Shown here: positions 20,761 through 29,265 of the stretch, one piece after another
Position numbering within the stretch: position 1 is the first letter of the stretch
Layout of the letters: every line of letters starts with the position of its first letter
Assembly (NCBI RefSeq): GCF_900473935.1
Contig: NZ_UCNN01000013.1
Coordinates: forward strand, 16,697 to 80,696
Direction of reading: 5' to 3'
DNA length: 64,000 nt
From: Synechococcus sp. UW105
GTDB taxonomy: Bacteria > Cyanobacteriota > Cyanobacteriia > PCC-6307 > Cyanobiaceae
Made by a program: the position numbers and the translations under genes
Notes under the pieces: generated by a model
Seen by the model: the letters and a program-made list of their open reading frames with translations, nothing else
What the model was told of the DNA's origin: nothing
The model's database searches: none

Positions 20761-23700
20761 GCCTGCTGCACGCCACCTGGCTTCCCGCCATTCGAACCCC
20801 CTCCAGCTCTGGGAGGCCTGCCCTACTCGTGTGGGCGGATACCTGGCGCGTGGCCGAGCCAGCAGGCCCAGGGGCGACGCCGGCAATCCATCCCTTCAGC
20901 CTCAGCCCCGACGACCTACGGGCCTGGCTGAGCGAACGCGACCTCCTACCCGACGGCATCATTGATGCCACGGCCTGCCTCACCCTGCCGAGCCGCACGG
21001 TGAAGCCGCGCAGAAAACGCGGCGAAGCAGCGGCTACAGACGACAGCGGTTGGACCGGACTTCCTCTTCAGGCTGGTGAGCCAATCCCCAAGCAAACCGA
21101 ATGGTGGCCCTGGCAGGTGCAGGGTCTGGCGATTGAACCCGGAGCAGCCACGGCCTGGCTCGCGCGCCTACCCCTCTCGGGTCGACACCCCGACCTCGCC
21201 GACGAACTGCGCTGGTGGAGCCACATGCAGCGCTGGGCCCTCAGCCTGATCGCTAGGGGACGCTGGATTCCCCAGGTCGAATTAAGCAGAGGTGAGGGCT
21301 ACCCCCACAGGGCGCGTTGGGTGCCCCTGCTCAACCGCGAAGACGACCGCCGCCGGCTGGAGGATCTTGCCGCCCGTCTACCTCTGGTCGCCACCTGTGC
21401 CCTGCCCTGGCGAGAACCGACAGGTCGGCGCAGCAACCGCACCACACGCTTAAGACCGGAGGCCATGCGCGCCGCCAACCCGGTTGCCAGCTGCCGGCCC
21501 CGCAGTGGTCGCCTACGGGTCGCCACCCTGCTGGAAGACCTGGTGGATGCCCAACTGCGTACAGGATTCACTCCTGACACAGAAGGACTGGATCCTCTAC
21601 TGAGCGCCTGGCAGGACGCCCTGGGTTCTGACACGGGCGTGATTCATCTGGACGATGAAGAAGCTGAACGACTCGCCACCGCCAGCAACCATTGGCGCGA
21701 AGGCGTGGCCGGCAATGTGGCAGCCGCCAGGGCATGTCTTGAACTCGAAACCCCTGAAGACGGGGAGGACCTTTGGACACTGCGCTTCGCTCTGCAGGCC
21801 GAAGCTGATCCAACCCTGAAGCTGCCGGCAGGGGTGGCCTGGGCGGCAGGACCCCAGGGCCTGCAACTGGGTGAAATTGCGGTGGAACATCCCGGCGAGT
21901 TGCTGCTGGAGGGCATGGGCCGTGCCCTCACCGTGTTCGCGCCGATCGAGCGAGGGCTCGACAGTGCCACCCCCGAGGCCATGCAACTCACGCCAGCGGA
22001 AGCCTTTGTGCTGGTGCGCACCGCTGCCCGCCAATTGCGCGATGTGGGTGTGGGAGTGGAGCTGCCTCCAAGCCTCTCCGGTGGCCTAGCAAGCCGCCTC
22101 GGCTTGGCGATCAAAGCCGAACTTCCCGAACGATCCCGAGGCTTCACGCTCGGAGAAACCCTCGACTGGCAGTGGGAGCTGATGATCGGTGGCGTCACCC
22201 TGACGCTGCGGGAACTCGAGCGGTTAGCGGGTAAACGCAGCCCCTTGGTGCGGCACAAAGGCGCCTGGATCGAGCTGCGTCCCAACGACCTCAAAAATGC
22301 CGAGCGGTTCTGTGCAGCCAACCCAGAACTCAGCCTCGATGACGCCCTGCGCCTAACGGCGACAGAAGGCGACACTCTGATGCGGCTGCCGGTGCATCGC
22401 CTTGAAGCCGGCCCTCGTCTGCAGGCAGTTCTCGAGCAATACCACCAGCAAAAAGCGCCAGACCCGCTCCCGGCTCCGGAAGGGTTCTGTGGCCAGCTAA
22501 GGCCCTATCAAGAGCGCGGGCTGGGCTGGCTGGCCTTCCTACACCGCTTTGATCAAGGGGCCTGCCTGGCCGACGACATGGGCCTCGGCAAAACGATCCA
22601 GCTGCTGGCGTTTCTGCAACACCTCAAAGCCGAACAGGAACTGAAACGGCCGGTGCTGCTTGTCGCCCCCACCTCAGTGCTAACCAACTGGAAACGGGAA
22701 GCGGCCGCGTTCACACCAGAACTGATGGTGAAGGAGCACTACGGGCCACGCCGGCCTTCCACCCCGGCGGCCCTCAAGAAATCCTTGAAGGACATTGACA
22801 TGGTGCTCACCAGCTACGGCCTGCTCCAACGCGATAGCGAGCTGCTGGAAAGCATCGACTGGCAAGGAGTCGTGATCGATGAAGCCCAGGCCATCAAGAA
22901 TCCCAGTGCGAAGCAGAGCATGGCTGCCAGGGATCTAGGCCGCCCCGGCCGCAGCAGCCGTTTCCGCATCGCCCTCACCGGCACACCAGTGGAAAACCGA
23001 GTAAGTGAACTCTGGGCCCTGATGGATTTCCTCAACCCACGGGTGTTGGGGGAGGAAGACTTCTTCCGCCAGCGCTATCGCATGCCGATCGAGCGCTATG
23101 GCGACATGTCATCACTGCGCGATCTCAAATCCCGGGTGGGACCCTTCATCCTGCGTCGACTCAAGACCGACAAAGCGATCATTTCCGACCTGCCCGAAAA
23201 AGTGGAACTGAGCGAATGGGTGGGGCTCAGCAAGGAGCAGAAATCGCTCTATGCCAAAACCGTTGAAGACACGCTCGACGCGATCGCACGAGCACCACGC
23301 GGCCAACGTCATGGCCAGGTGCTGGGGCTGCTCACCAAACTGAAGCAGGTCTGCAATCACCCGGCCCTGGCTTTAAAGGAAAAGCAGCCCGACGAGGATT
23401 TCCTCAAGCGTTCAGCCAAGCTGCAACGGCTGGAAGAGATCCTGGAAGAGGTGATCGAAGCAGGGGATCGGGCCCTGTTATTTACCCAGTTCGCCGAATG
23501 GGGCCATCTGCTCCAGGGCTACCTGCAACGGCGCTGGCGCAGTGATGTTCCCTTCCTGAGCGGCAGTACAAGCAAAAGCGAACGGCAGGCCATGGTGGAT
23601 CGCTTCCAAGAAGACCCCCGAGGACCGCAACTGTTCCTGCTCTCGCTCAAGGCCGGAGGCGTGGGCCTCAACCTCACCCGGGCTAGTCACGTGTTTCATA

Positions 23701-23942
23701 TCGACCGCTGGTGGAACCCAGCCGTTGAAAATCAGGCCACCGATAGGGCCTACCGCATCGGCCAAACCAACCGGGTGATGGTGCACAAATTCATCACCAG
23801 CGGCTCAGTGGAGGAGAAGATAGATCGCATGATCCGCGAGAAATCACGGCTCGCCGAAGACATCATTGGCTCCGGCGAAGACTGGCTCGGCGGCCTGGAC
23901 ATGGGCCAGCTGAAGGAACTCGTAAGCCTGGAGGACTCCTGA
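20757..23942 (+). CDS. Snf2/Rad54-type helicase (SWI2/SNF2 ATPase)
   Basis: A 1061-residue protein. Residues 1-about 560 are the bacterial SNF2-associated N-terminal region. The two-lobe motor follows: motif I ADDMGLGKTIQ, motif II VIDEAQAIKNP, motif III ALTGTPVENR, then ILRRLKTDK, the C-lobe SLKAGGVGLNLTRAS and RAYRIGQ. Such enzymes translocate on double-stranded DNA, or displace proteins from it, using ATP. The motifs are intact. The downstream SWIM zinc-finger gene, 3 bases after its stop, is its usual partner in cyanobacteria and many bacteria, suggesting a two-protein machine in repair or transcription. The exact role is unknown. Confidence 0.95.
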   Translation: MSLLHATWLPAIRTPSSSGRPALLVWADTWRVAEPAGPGATPAIHPFSLSPDDLRAWLSERDLLPDGIIDATACLTLPSRTVKPRRKRGEAAATDDSGWTGLPLQAGEPIPKQTEWWPWQVQGLAIEPGAATAWLARLPLSGRHPDLADELRWWSHMQRWALSLIARGRWIPQVELSRGEGYPHRARWVPLLNREDDRRRLEDLAARLPLVATCALPWREPTGRRSNRTTRLRPEAMRAANPVASCRPRSGRLRVATLLEDLVDAQLRTGFTPDTEGLDPLLSAWQDALGSDTGVIHLDDEEAERLATASNHWREGVAGNVAAARACLELETPEDGEDLWTLRFALQAEADPTLKLPAGVAWAAGPQGLQLGEIAVEHPGELLLEGMGRALTVFAPIERGLDSATPEAMQLTPAEAFVLVRTAARQLRDVGVGVELPPSLSGGLASRLGLAIKAELPERSRGFTLGETLDWQWELMIGGVTLTLRELERLAGKRSPLVRHKGAWIELRPNDLKNAERFCAANPELSLDDALRLTATEGDTLMRLPVHRLEAGPRLQAVLEQYHQQKAPDPLPAPEGFCGQLRPYQERGLGWLAFLHRFDQGACLADDMGLGKTIQLLAFLQHLKAEQELKRPVLLVAPTSVLTNWKREAAAFTPELMVKEHYGPRRPSTPAALKKSLKDIDMVLTSYGLLQRDSELLESIDWQGVVIDEAQAIKNPSAKQSMAARDLGRPGRSSRFRIALTGTPVENRVSELWALMDFLNPRVLGEEDFFRQRYRMPIERYGDMSSLRDLKSRVGPFILRRLKTDKAIISDLPEKVELSEWVGLSKEQKSLYAKTVEDTLDAIARAPRGQRHGQVLGLLTKLKQVCNHPALALKEKQPDEDFLKRSAKLQRLEEILEEVIEAGDRALLFTQFAEWGHLLQGYLQRRWRSDVPFLSGSTSKSERQAMVDRFQEDPRGPQLFLLSLKAGGVGLNLTRASHVFHIDRWWNPAVENQATDRAYRIGQTNRVMVHKFITSGSVEEKIDRMIREKSRLAEDIIGSGEDWLGGLDMGQLKELVSLEDS

Positions 23943-23945
23943 CCC

Positions 23946-24860
23946 ATGACCATCACACCGTCGAATCACGGCATCAACACCTCCCTTGGCGATGAGGGGC
24001 TGGGGCAACAGCCCTGGTGGGTGGAGCAGTGGATGGAGCTGATCAACTCCTACCGCTACAAGAAACGGTTGGAACGTGCCTGGACCTATGCACGCGAAGG
24101 CAACGTCACCTCGATCCGATTCGAAGGCAGACGCGTGCATGCCCGGGTGCAAGGCACTGGTGAAGATCCCTACAAGGTGAAACTCTGGCTGGATGTTCTC
24201 AACGATGAGGACTGGCGCTATGTGCTCGAAGCGCTCACCCAAAAAGCGCGGTGGTCTGCCCAGCTGCTGGCGGGGATCATGCCAGCCGACATTGAGCGAG
24301 CCTTCGCCGCCAGCGGCCGGCGTCTCTTCCCCTTCAAGTTGCAAGAAGTGCGAAGCGAATGCAGCTGTCCAGACAAGGCCAATCCCTGCAAACACATCAG
24401 TGCGGTCTATTTCCTGATGGGGGAACGCTTCAGCGAAGACCCATTTGTGCTCTTCCAACTGCGAGGTCGTACCCGCACGAAACTGCTGGAAGACCTGGCT
24501 GAATACCGCCGCAAGGCCCTGGAAACCCTGGCTGCAGAAGCGGCAAAGCATGCAGACGCCCCCTCTGATCCCAGCGAAAGCACCGTCAGCACAGACAACG
24601 AGCAGCCGACACCACCCCACCCCGCGGTGCTCGATCCCACCCTCTGGTGGCGATACGACGCCAGCCTCGATGCCGATTTGGTGGTGATCACTCCGGCGAT
24701 GGAAGGCGACACCGGTCTCGATGCCGCCGGTGAGCTGCCGCTGGCAGAGGAACCCCGTTTCCCAAACTCCAAACAGCAGTTCCTCAACCATCTGCGCTCA
24801 CAGGGCCAGGCCCTCGGCCAACAGGCACTGATCGCCGCCATGACTGCAGGCGGTGGCTGA
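23946..24860 (+). CDS. SWIM zinc-finger protein
   Basis: A 304-residue protein with a SWIM motif at about residues 138-152 (ECSCPDKANPCKHISAVYF, CxCx8CxH), which can bind zinc and DNA or protein. The flanking parts (SYRYKKRLERAWTYAREG; a charged helix after residue 160) are typical of the protein encoded beside bacterial Snf2 helicases. Acidic Ser/Asp-rich stretches around residues 200-220 look disordered. It starts 3 bases after the helicase stop and overlaps the next gene by 8 bases, placing all three in one operon. Confidence 0.9.
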   Translation: MTITPSNHGINTSLGDEGLGQQPWWVEQWMELINSYRYKKRLERAWTYAREGNVTSIRFEGRRVHARVQGTGEDPYKVKLWLDVLNDEDWRYVLEALTQKARWSAQLLAGIMPADIERAFAASGRRLFPFKLQEVRSECSCPDKANPCKHISAVYFLMGERFSEDPFVLFQLRGRTRTKLLEDLAEYRRKALETLAAEAAKHADAPSDPSESTVSTDNEQPTPPHPAVLDPTLWWRYDASLDADLVVITPAMEGDTGLDAAGELPLAEEPRFPNSKQQFLNHLRSQGQALGQQALIAAMTAGGG

Positions 24861-25338
24861 ACAGCACGCACCCTGGCTTAGCCCAGACAGTCGGGCCTGG
24901 GCTGCGCGCATTCGGCGCTCCCACAGCCATGCCTTCAGGCGGCCGCTACTGGCGAATCGGCACAACTGCAGCCCTAACGCGAGGGTGAGCTGCCAAGAGC
25001 TGTTTGCTGCACCGTGGCCGGTGCTAGCCCATAACGACAGCAGCGACCCTGCACTCGTGTATGCCAATGCTGCGGCCCTCAAGCTGTGGCAGAGGCGCTG
25101 GGCGCAGATGGTGGGGATGCCCTCGCGGCTCACCGCACCCGAGAAGGAACGCCGCGAACGGGCCCAAGCCCTGGGCAATGCTCGCCAGCAGGATGCCTAC
25201 CAGGGCTATAGCGGCATCCGCATCGACAGCCAGGGGCACCGCTTTGTGATCAACAACGCCCGTATCTGGACCCTTTGGGATCTGAATGGACAACGCTGCG
25301 GTCAAGCCGCAACCTTTGCCAGCTGGCATTGGCTTTAA
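24853..25338 (+). CDS. MEKHLA domain protein
   Basis: A 161-residue protein in which residues about 60-155 match the MEKHLA domain, a PAS-like fold first named in plant HD-ZIP III proteins and common in cyanobacteria: PALVYANAAALKLWQ, MPSRLTAPEKERRERA, YSGIRIDSQGHRFVINNARI and a final GQAATF. A ligand or redox-sensing role is proposed for the fold but not shown. No output domain is present. It overlaps the SWIM gene by 8 bases and ends the helicase operon. Confidence 0.85.
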   Translation: MAEQHAPWLSPDSRAWAARIRRSHSHAFRRPLLANRHNCSPNARVSCQELFAAPWPVLAHNDSSDPALVYANAAALKLWQRRWAQMVGMPSRLTAPEKERRERAQALGNARQQDAYQGYSGIRIDSQGHRFVINNARIWTLWDLNGQRCGQAATFASWHWL

Positions 25339-25570
25339 GCAATAACAACAACAAGCCTGACTGCATTCGTGATTGCAGCGTGATTGGCCAATGCCCTGCT
25401 CAAAATGAGTTTCGGTTTTCACACCAACCTTGTCGTACCAACCGAACTCTGTCGTCGAGGCCGAACCGAAATGGACGGTTCTCCGACTCCTCAGGTTCAT
25501 TCAAATTGCGCAGATTGACGTTGCGGGTGACACGAACCACCCCGTTTGTTTCAACCATTGGAGACTATCC

Positions 25571-25972
25571 ATGATCACCCTTCGTCAATCACCTTTCGAT
25601 CTACTTGAGCGTCTTGAGCAACAGGTGGCCCAGGCCGAACGTGTGCCTGCAGCTGAAGTGCTGGAGCATGCCGACGGTTACACCGTGCGACTCGAATTGC
25701 CCGGTGTCGATCGCGACTCCATCGACGTGAAAGCCACCGATCGCAGCCTTGTGATTAGCGCCGAGCGCCACGCCAGCCTGGATCCCGCCCTCGAAAACAA
25801 CCCTCAACAACTCTTGAGCGAGTTCCGCCCTGGCAACTGGAGCCGCAGCTTCCGGTTCAGCCAGCCACTGGATCGAGACCAACTACGGGCCAGCTACCGC
25901 GATGGCATTCTCGAGATTCAGGCCGCCAAAGCCGACAACCGCACCACCGTGTCGGTGACGGTGGAGAGCTGA
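25571..25972 (+). CDS. Hsp20/alpha-crystallin small heat-shock protein
   Basis: A 133-residue chaperone. The alpha-crystallin domain spans residues about 28-125, from YTVRLELPGVDRDSIDVKA to the RASYRDGILEIQAAK strand with its conserved GIL motif, preceded by a short N-terminal arm (SPFDLLERLEQQ). The ATG at 25571 has a GGAG about 8 bases upstream. The frame is open for 47 more codons but that part shows no family similarity. A strong hairpin terminator follows. No CIRCE element was seen in the 230 bases upstream. Confidence 0.93.
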   Translation: MITLRQSPFDLLERLEQQVAQAERVPAAEVLEHADGYTVRLELPGVDRDSIDVKATDRSLVISAERHASLDPALENNPQQLLSEFRPGNWSRSFRFSQPLDRDQLRASYRDGILEIQAAKADNRTTVSVTVES

Positions 25973-26029
25973 ACGCCAAGGCATGAGAACACCAAGAGAT
26001 CTCACCCAGGTGACAGGAGAACGATCCGG

Positions 26030-26056
26030 CCCTCCGCTTCGGCGGAGGGTTTTTGT
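26030..26056 (+). terminator. Rho-independent terminator after hsp20
   Basis: Eight-base perfect stem CCCTCCGC / GCGGAGGG with a TTCG tetraloop (26030-26049) followed by TTTTTGTTT. It lies 58 bases past the Hsp20 stop. Confidence 0.92.
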
Positions 26057-26146
26057 TTGATACAAAGAAAACCGATTCGTTGGTGATCGATAAGCTTCTG
26101 AGCAAGCAACCGTCGCCGCCACTGGCGACCAACGCAGGAGCACGCC

Positions 26147-27271
26147 ATGCAACGTCGGCAGCTGCTCCGGACCAGTGGGAAAGCGCTTGCCGCTGCAGCT
26201 GGAGCCGGAGCCTTGAGTGCCTGCACGATCCGTCGTGCCGAACACAACCGCAGCAGCGGCCTGCCACAGGTGCGCTGGCGCATGGCCACCAGCTGGCCCG
26301 TGTCCCTCGACACGATTTATGGAGGCGCCGAAACCATCTGCAAACGGGTGGAGGTGATGAGTGGCGGTGGCTTCCAGATTGAACCCTTTGCAGCCGGCGA
26401 GATCGTTCCAGGACTGGAGGTGTTGGATGCGGTGCAGGCCGGCTCAGTGGAATGCGGCCACACCGCCAGTTACTACTTCATAGGCAAGAACCCTGCCTTC
26501 GCCTTCGGCACAGCGGTGCCCTTCGGCCTCTCAGCCCAGCAACAAAATGCCTGGCTTTATCAAGGGGGCGGCAACGAAGCGATGGACGCCCTCTTCGCCG
26601 ATTTCGGGGCCAAGAGCTTTCCGGCCGGCAACACCGGCGGCCAGCTAGGCGGATGGTTCAAACGACCGGTTGAAGGCCTCACCTCCCTCAAAGGGTTGAA
26701 AATGCGCATCCCTGGCCTGGGGGGCAAAGTGATGGCCCGCCTGGGGGTGAACGTGCAGGTGCTGCCAGGAGGTGAGATTTACCTGGCCCTGGAACGGGGA
26801 GCCATTGATGCCGCCGAATTCACCGGCCCCTACGACGACGAGAAGCTGGGCCTGCCCAAAGCAGCGAAGTACTACTACTACCCGGGTTGGTGGGAACCGG
26901 GGCCCAGCCTCACAGCTCTGGTGAACCGCAAAGCCTGGGCTGATCTTCCCGAGGAATACAAAGCGATGTTCAGCACCGCCTGCTACGAGGCGAATCTGGG
27001 CATGCTGAGCAAATATGAGCAGCGCAATAGCGAAGCGCTGCTGCGGCTCCGCCGTCAGGGCATCAAGCTCGAGGTTTATAGCGATGACATCCTCAAGGCG
27101 GCCCATGAAGCCACTGGTGAAATGTTCGCGGAACTGGCTTCAGACGATCCTGGCTTCCGGGATCTGCTCGAACGCTGGCGTCTCTTCCGACGCGAAACTC
27201 TGAACTGGAACCGGATCAATGAACTGCCGCTGGCGCAGTTCAACACCAACACCGACGAGGTGAGCCCATGA
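26147..27271 (+). CDS. TRAP transporter solute-binding protein (DctP family)
   Basis: A 374-residue periplasmic binding protein. The N-terminus has a twin-arginine-like signal (MQRRQLLRTSGKALAAAAGA) ending in a lipobox-like LSAC, so it may be a lipoprotein exported by Tat. The mature part carries DctP features: the WRMATSWPVSLDTIYGGA opening, GLEVLDAVQAGSVECGHTA, and the LKGLKMRIPGLGGKVMARLG segment with the substrate-carboxylate arginine. It resembles the group annotated for mannitol/chloroaromatic or 2-oxo acids, but the substrate cannot be read from sequence. Its stop overlaps the small permease start. Confidence 0.92.
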   Translation: MQRRQLLRTSGKALAAAAGAGALSACTIRRAEHNRSSGLPQVRWRMATSWPVSLDTIYGGAETICKRVEVMSGGGFQIEPFAAGEIVPGLEVLDAVQAGSVECGHTASYYFIGKNPAFAFGTAVPFGLSAQQQNAWLYQGGGNEAMDALFADFGAKSFPAGNTGGQLGGWFKRPVEGLTSLKGLKMRIPGLGGKVMARLGVNVQVLPGGEIYLALERGAIDAAEFTGPYDDEKLGLPKAAKYYYYPGWWEPGPSLTALVNRKAWADLPEEYKAMFSTACYEANLGMLSKYEQRNSEALLRLRRQGIKLEVYSDDILKAAHEATGEMFAELASDDPGFRDLLERWRLFRRETLNWNRINELPLAQFNTNTDEVSP

Positions 27272-27840
27272 GCGGCCTCTCAGCAGGTTTGGTGCGGTGC
27301 TTCGATCGCCTCAATGCCGCGGCCGCTTGGCTGGCGCGCTGGGCCGTTCTGCTGATGCTCGCCATTGGCATCTGGAATGTGATTGGCCGCTATGTGGGAT
27401 CCGCCATCGGCCTCAATCTCAGCTCGAATGGTCTGATCGAGGCCCAGTGGTATCTCTTCGACCTGATCTTTCTGCTGGGCCTTGGCTGGACCCTTCAGAA
27501 GGGGGGCCATGTGCGCGTGGATGTGCTGCAAAGCCGCTGGTCAACACGGCGCCGTAACCGCCAGGAACTGAATGGAATCCTGCTGTTGCTCCTGCCCTTC
27601 GCCTTTGGGGTGATGGCGATCTCCATCGATCCGGCCCTCCGTTCCTGGAGCATCGGCGAGATGTCGCCTGACCCAGGAGGTCTGCCGCGCACCTGGGTGA
27701 AATCCCTTGTGCCCATTGGCTTTCTGCTGCTGGGACTTCAAGGCATTGCCGAAGCGTTGCGCCTGCGTTGGGCTCTGCGGAACCCCAACGCCACCACCCA
27801 AGTGGACGAGACGAACCAAAACGGAGGCGCAACACTGTGA
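27268..27840 (+). CDS. TRAP transporter small permease (DctQ family)
   Basis: A 190-residue membrane protein with four helices (about residues 22-40, 58-76, 98-118, 145-165). The family motif region EAQWYLFDLIFLLGLGWTLQ then VRVDVL is present. DctQ subunits pair with DctM to form the sodium-coupled transport unit. It overlaps both neighbours by four bases, so the three subunits are coupled in translation. Confidence 0.92.
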   Translation: MSGLSAGLVRCFDRLNAAAAWLARWAVLLMLAIGIWNVIGRYVGSAIGLNLSSNGLIEAQWYLFDLIFLLGLGWTLQKGGHVRVDVLQSRWSTRRRNRQELNGILLLLLPFAFGVMAISIDPALRSWSIGEMSPDPGGLPRTWVKSLVPIGFLLLGLQGIAEALRLRWALRNPNATTQVDETNQNGGATL

Positions 27841-29228
27841 TTGAGATCGAAGCTCTCGGCTGGGTCATCAGCTTCGACCCTTCCGCCGTGCTCGCCCCCG
27901 GCATGTTCCTGGCGTTGATCGTGGCCCTGCTGAGTGGCTTCCCGGTGGCCTTCTGCCTTGGGGGCATCGGGGTGATCTTCGCCTTGCTGGGGGTGCTGAG
28001 CGGCGAAATCGAACCTCAGTTCGTCACCGCCCTGCCTCAGCGAATCCTGGGGATCATGGCGAACTTCACGCTGCTCGCCATCCCTGCGTTCGTGTTCATG
28101 GGCTCCATGCTCGAAAGTTCGGGCATCGCCGAACGGCTGCTGGAAACCATGGGTCGTCTGCTGGGACGGCTGCGCGGTGGCCTCGCCCTAGCCGTGGTGC
28201 TGGTGGGCTCGTTATTGGCAGCAACCACGGGCGTTGTGGCGGCCACCGTCACAACCATGGGCCTGATCTCCCTTCCGGCCATGCTGCGAGCTGGTTACGA
28301 CAAAAGCCTCGCTACCGGTGTGATCGTGGCCTCCGGCACCCTCGGTCAGATCATCCCGCCCAGCATCGTGTTGGTGGTGCTCGGAGACCAACTGGGAATC
28401 TCCGTTGGCGATCTGTTCATCGGCGCTCTGCTGCCCGGTCTGCTGATGGCGGCTGTCTTTGCCATCTATGTCTTGGTCATCAGTGCCCTGAAACCGGAAC
28501 TGGCACCCCAACTGCCCCCCAACACCGCCGGGCCTAGCCATCCGCTTCAACTGATTCAGTCGGTGTTTCCTCCCATTGCCCTGATCTTCGCCGTCCTGGG
28601 CAGCATCTTCTTTGGTATCGCCACCCCCACCGAAGCAGGGGTGATCGGCGCCGTTGGCGCCATGCTGCTGGCCGCCCTCAATGGCGGCTTCAGCCGACAG
28701 CAACTCTCCAATGTGTGTGAGAGCACCATGCGCACCACCGCCATGGTGATGGCGATCCTGATGGGCTCCACCGCCTTCAGCCTGGTCTTCCGTGGCGTCG
28801 GCGGTGATCAACTCATTTCCGATCTGCTGCTCAACCTCCCTGGCGGCAGGGTGGGCTTTCTGGTGTTCAGCATGCTGATCATCTTTCTGCTCGGCTTCTT
28901 TATCGATTTCTTCGAGATCGCCTTCATCGCCGTACCGCTCCTGCTACCAGCAGCCCGGCAGCTGCTGGGGCCGGAGGCCCTGGTGTGGTTTGGCGTCATG
29001 ATCGGCGCCAACCTGCAAACCTCCTTCCTCACACCTCCATTCGGCTTCGCCTTGTTCTACCTGCGCGGCGTGGCACCCGAGGGAGTGAGCACACGCGACA
29101 TTTATCGGGGGGCGCTTCCCTTCGTTGGCCTGCAGGTGGCCGTACTGGCGTTCATCATCGCCGTGCCGGGCCTGGTCGACTGGCTACCCCGCCTTGCCGC
29201 TGCTCTGACCCCAACGCCGCTCACCTAA
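27837..29228 (+). CDS. TRAP transporter large permease (DctM family)
   Basis: A 463-residue protein starting at a GTG that overlaps the DctQ stop (GTGA). About 12 hydrophobic helices are visible. Family motifs include FVFMGSMLESSGIAERLLE, GVIVASGTLGQIIPPSIVLV (substrate/sodium region) and LIFAVLGSIFFGIATPTEAG. DctM is the ion-coupled transport subunit. The frame extends 23 codons upstream through the DctQ gene, but the conserved start region is at 27837. The P-Q-M order in one tight operon makes a complete TRAP system for an organic acid or related anion. Confidence 0.94.
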   Translation: MIEIEALGWVISFDPSAVLAPGMFLALIVALLSGFPVAFCLGGIGVIFALLGVLSGEIEPQFVTALPQRILGIMANFTLLAIPAFVFMGSMLESSGIAERLLETMGRLLGRLRGGLALAVVLVGSLLAATTGVVAATVTTMGLISLPAMLRAGYDKSLATGVIVASGTLGQIIPPSIVLVVLGDQLGISVGDLFIGALLPGLLMAAVFAIYVLVISALKPELAPQLPPNTAGPSHPLQLIQSVFPPIALIFAVLGSIFFGIATPTEAGVIGAVGAMLLAALNGGFSRQQLSNVCESTMRTTAMVMAILMGSTAFSLVFRGVGGDQLISDLLLNLPGGRVGFLVFSMLIIFLLGFFIDFFEIAFIAVPLLLPAARQLLGPEALVWFGVMIGANLQTSFLTPPFGFALFYLRGVAPEGVSTRDIYRGALPFVGLQVAVLAFIIAVPGLVDWLPRLAAALTPTPLT

Positions 29229-29265
29229 GGAGCTCCGTAGAGTTCGATCAGAACAGGATTCGACC

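Noticed and set aside
21644..22375. 243-codon open frame antisense to the Snf2 helicase
   Set aside because: Serine/arginine-rich shadow translation; the helicase frame carries all the motifs.
23844..24791. 315-codon open frame antisense to the SWIM gene
   Set aside because: The SWIM motif and operon overlaps support the plus-strand gene; the antisense frame shows no family pattern.
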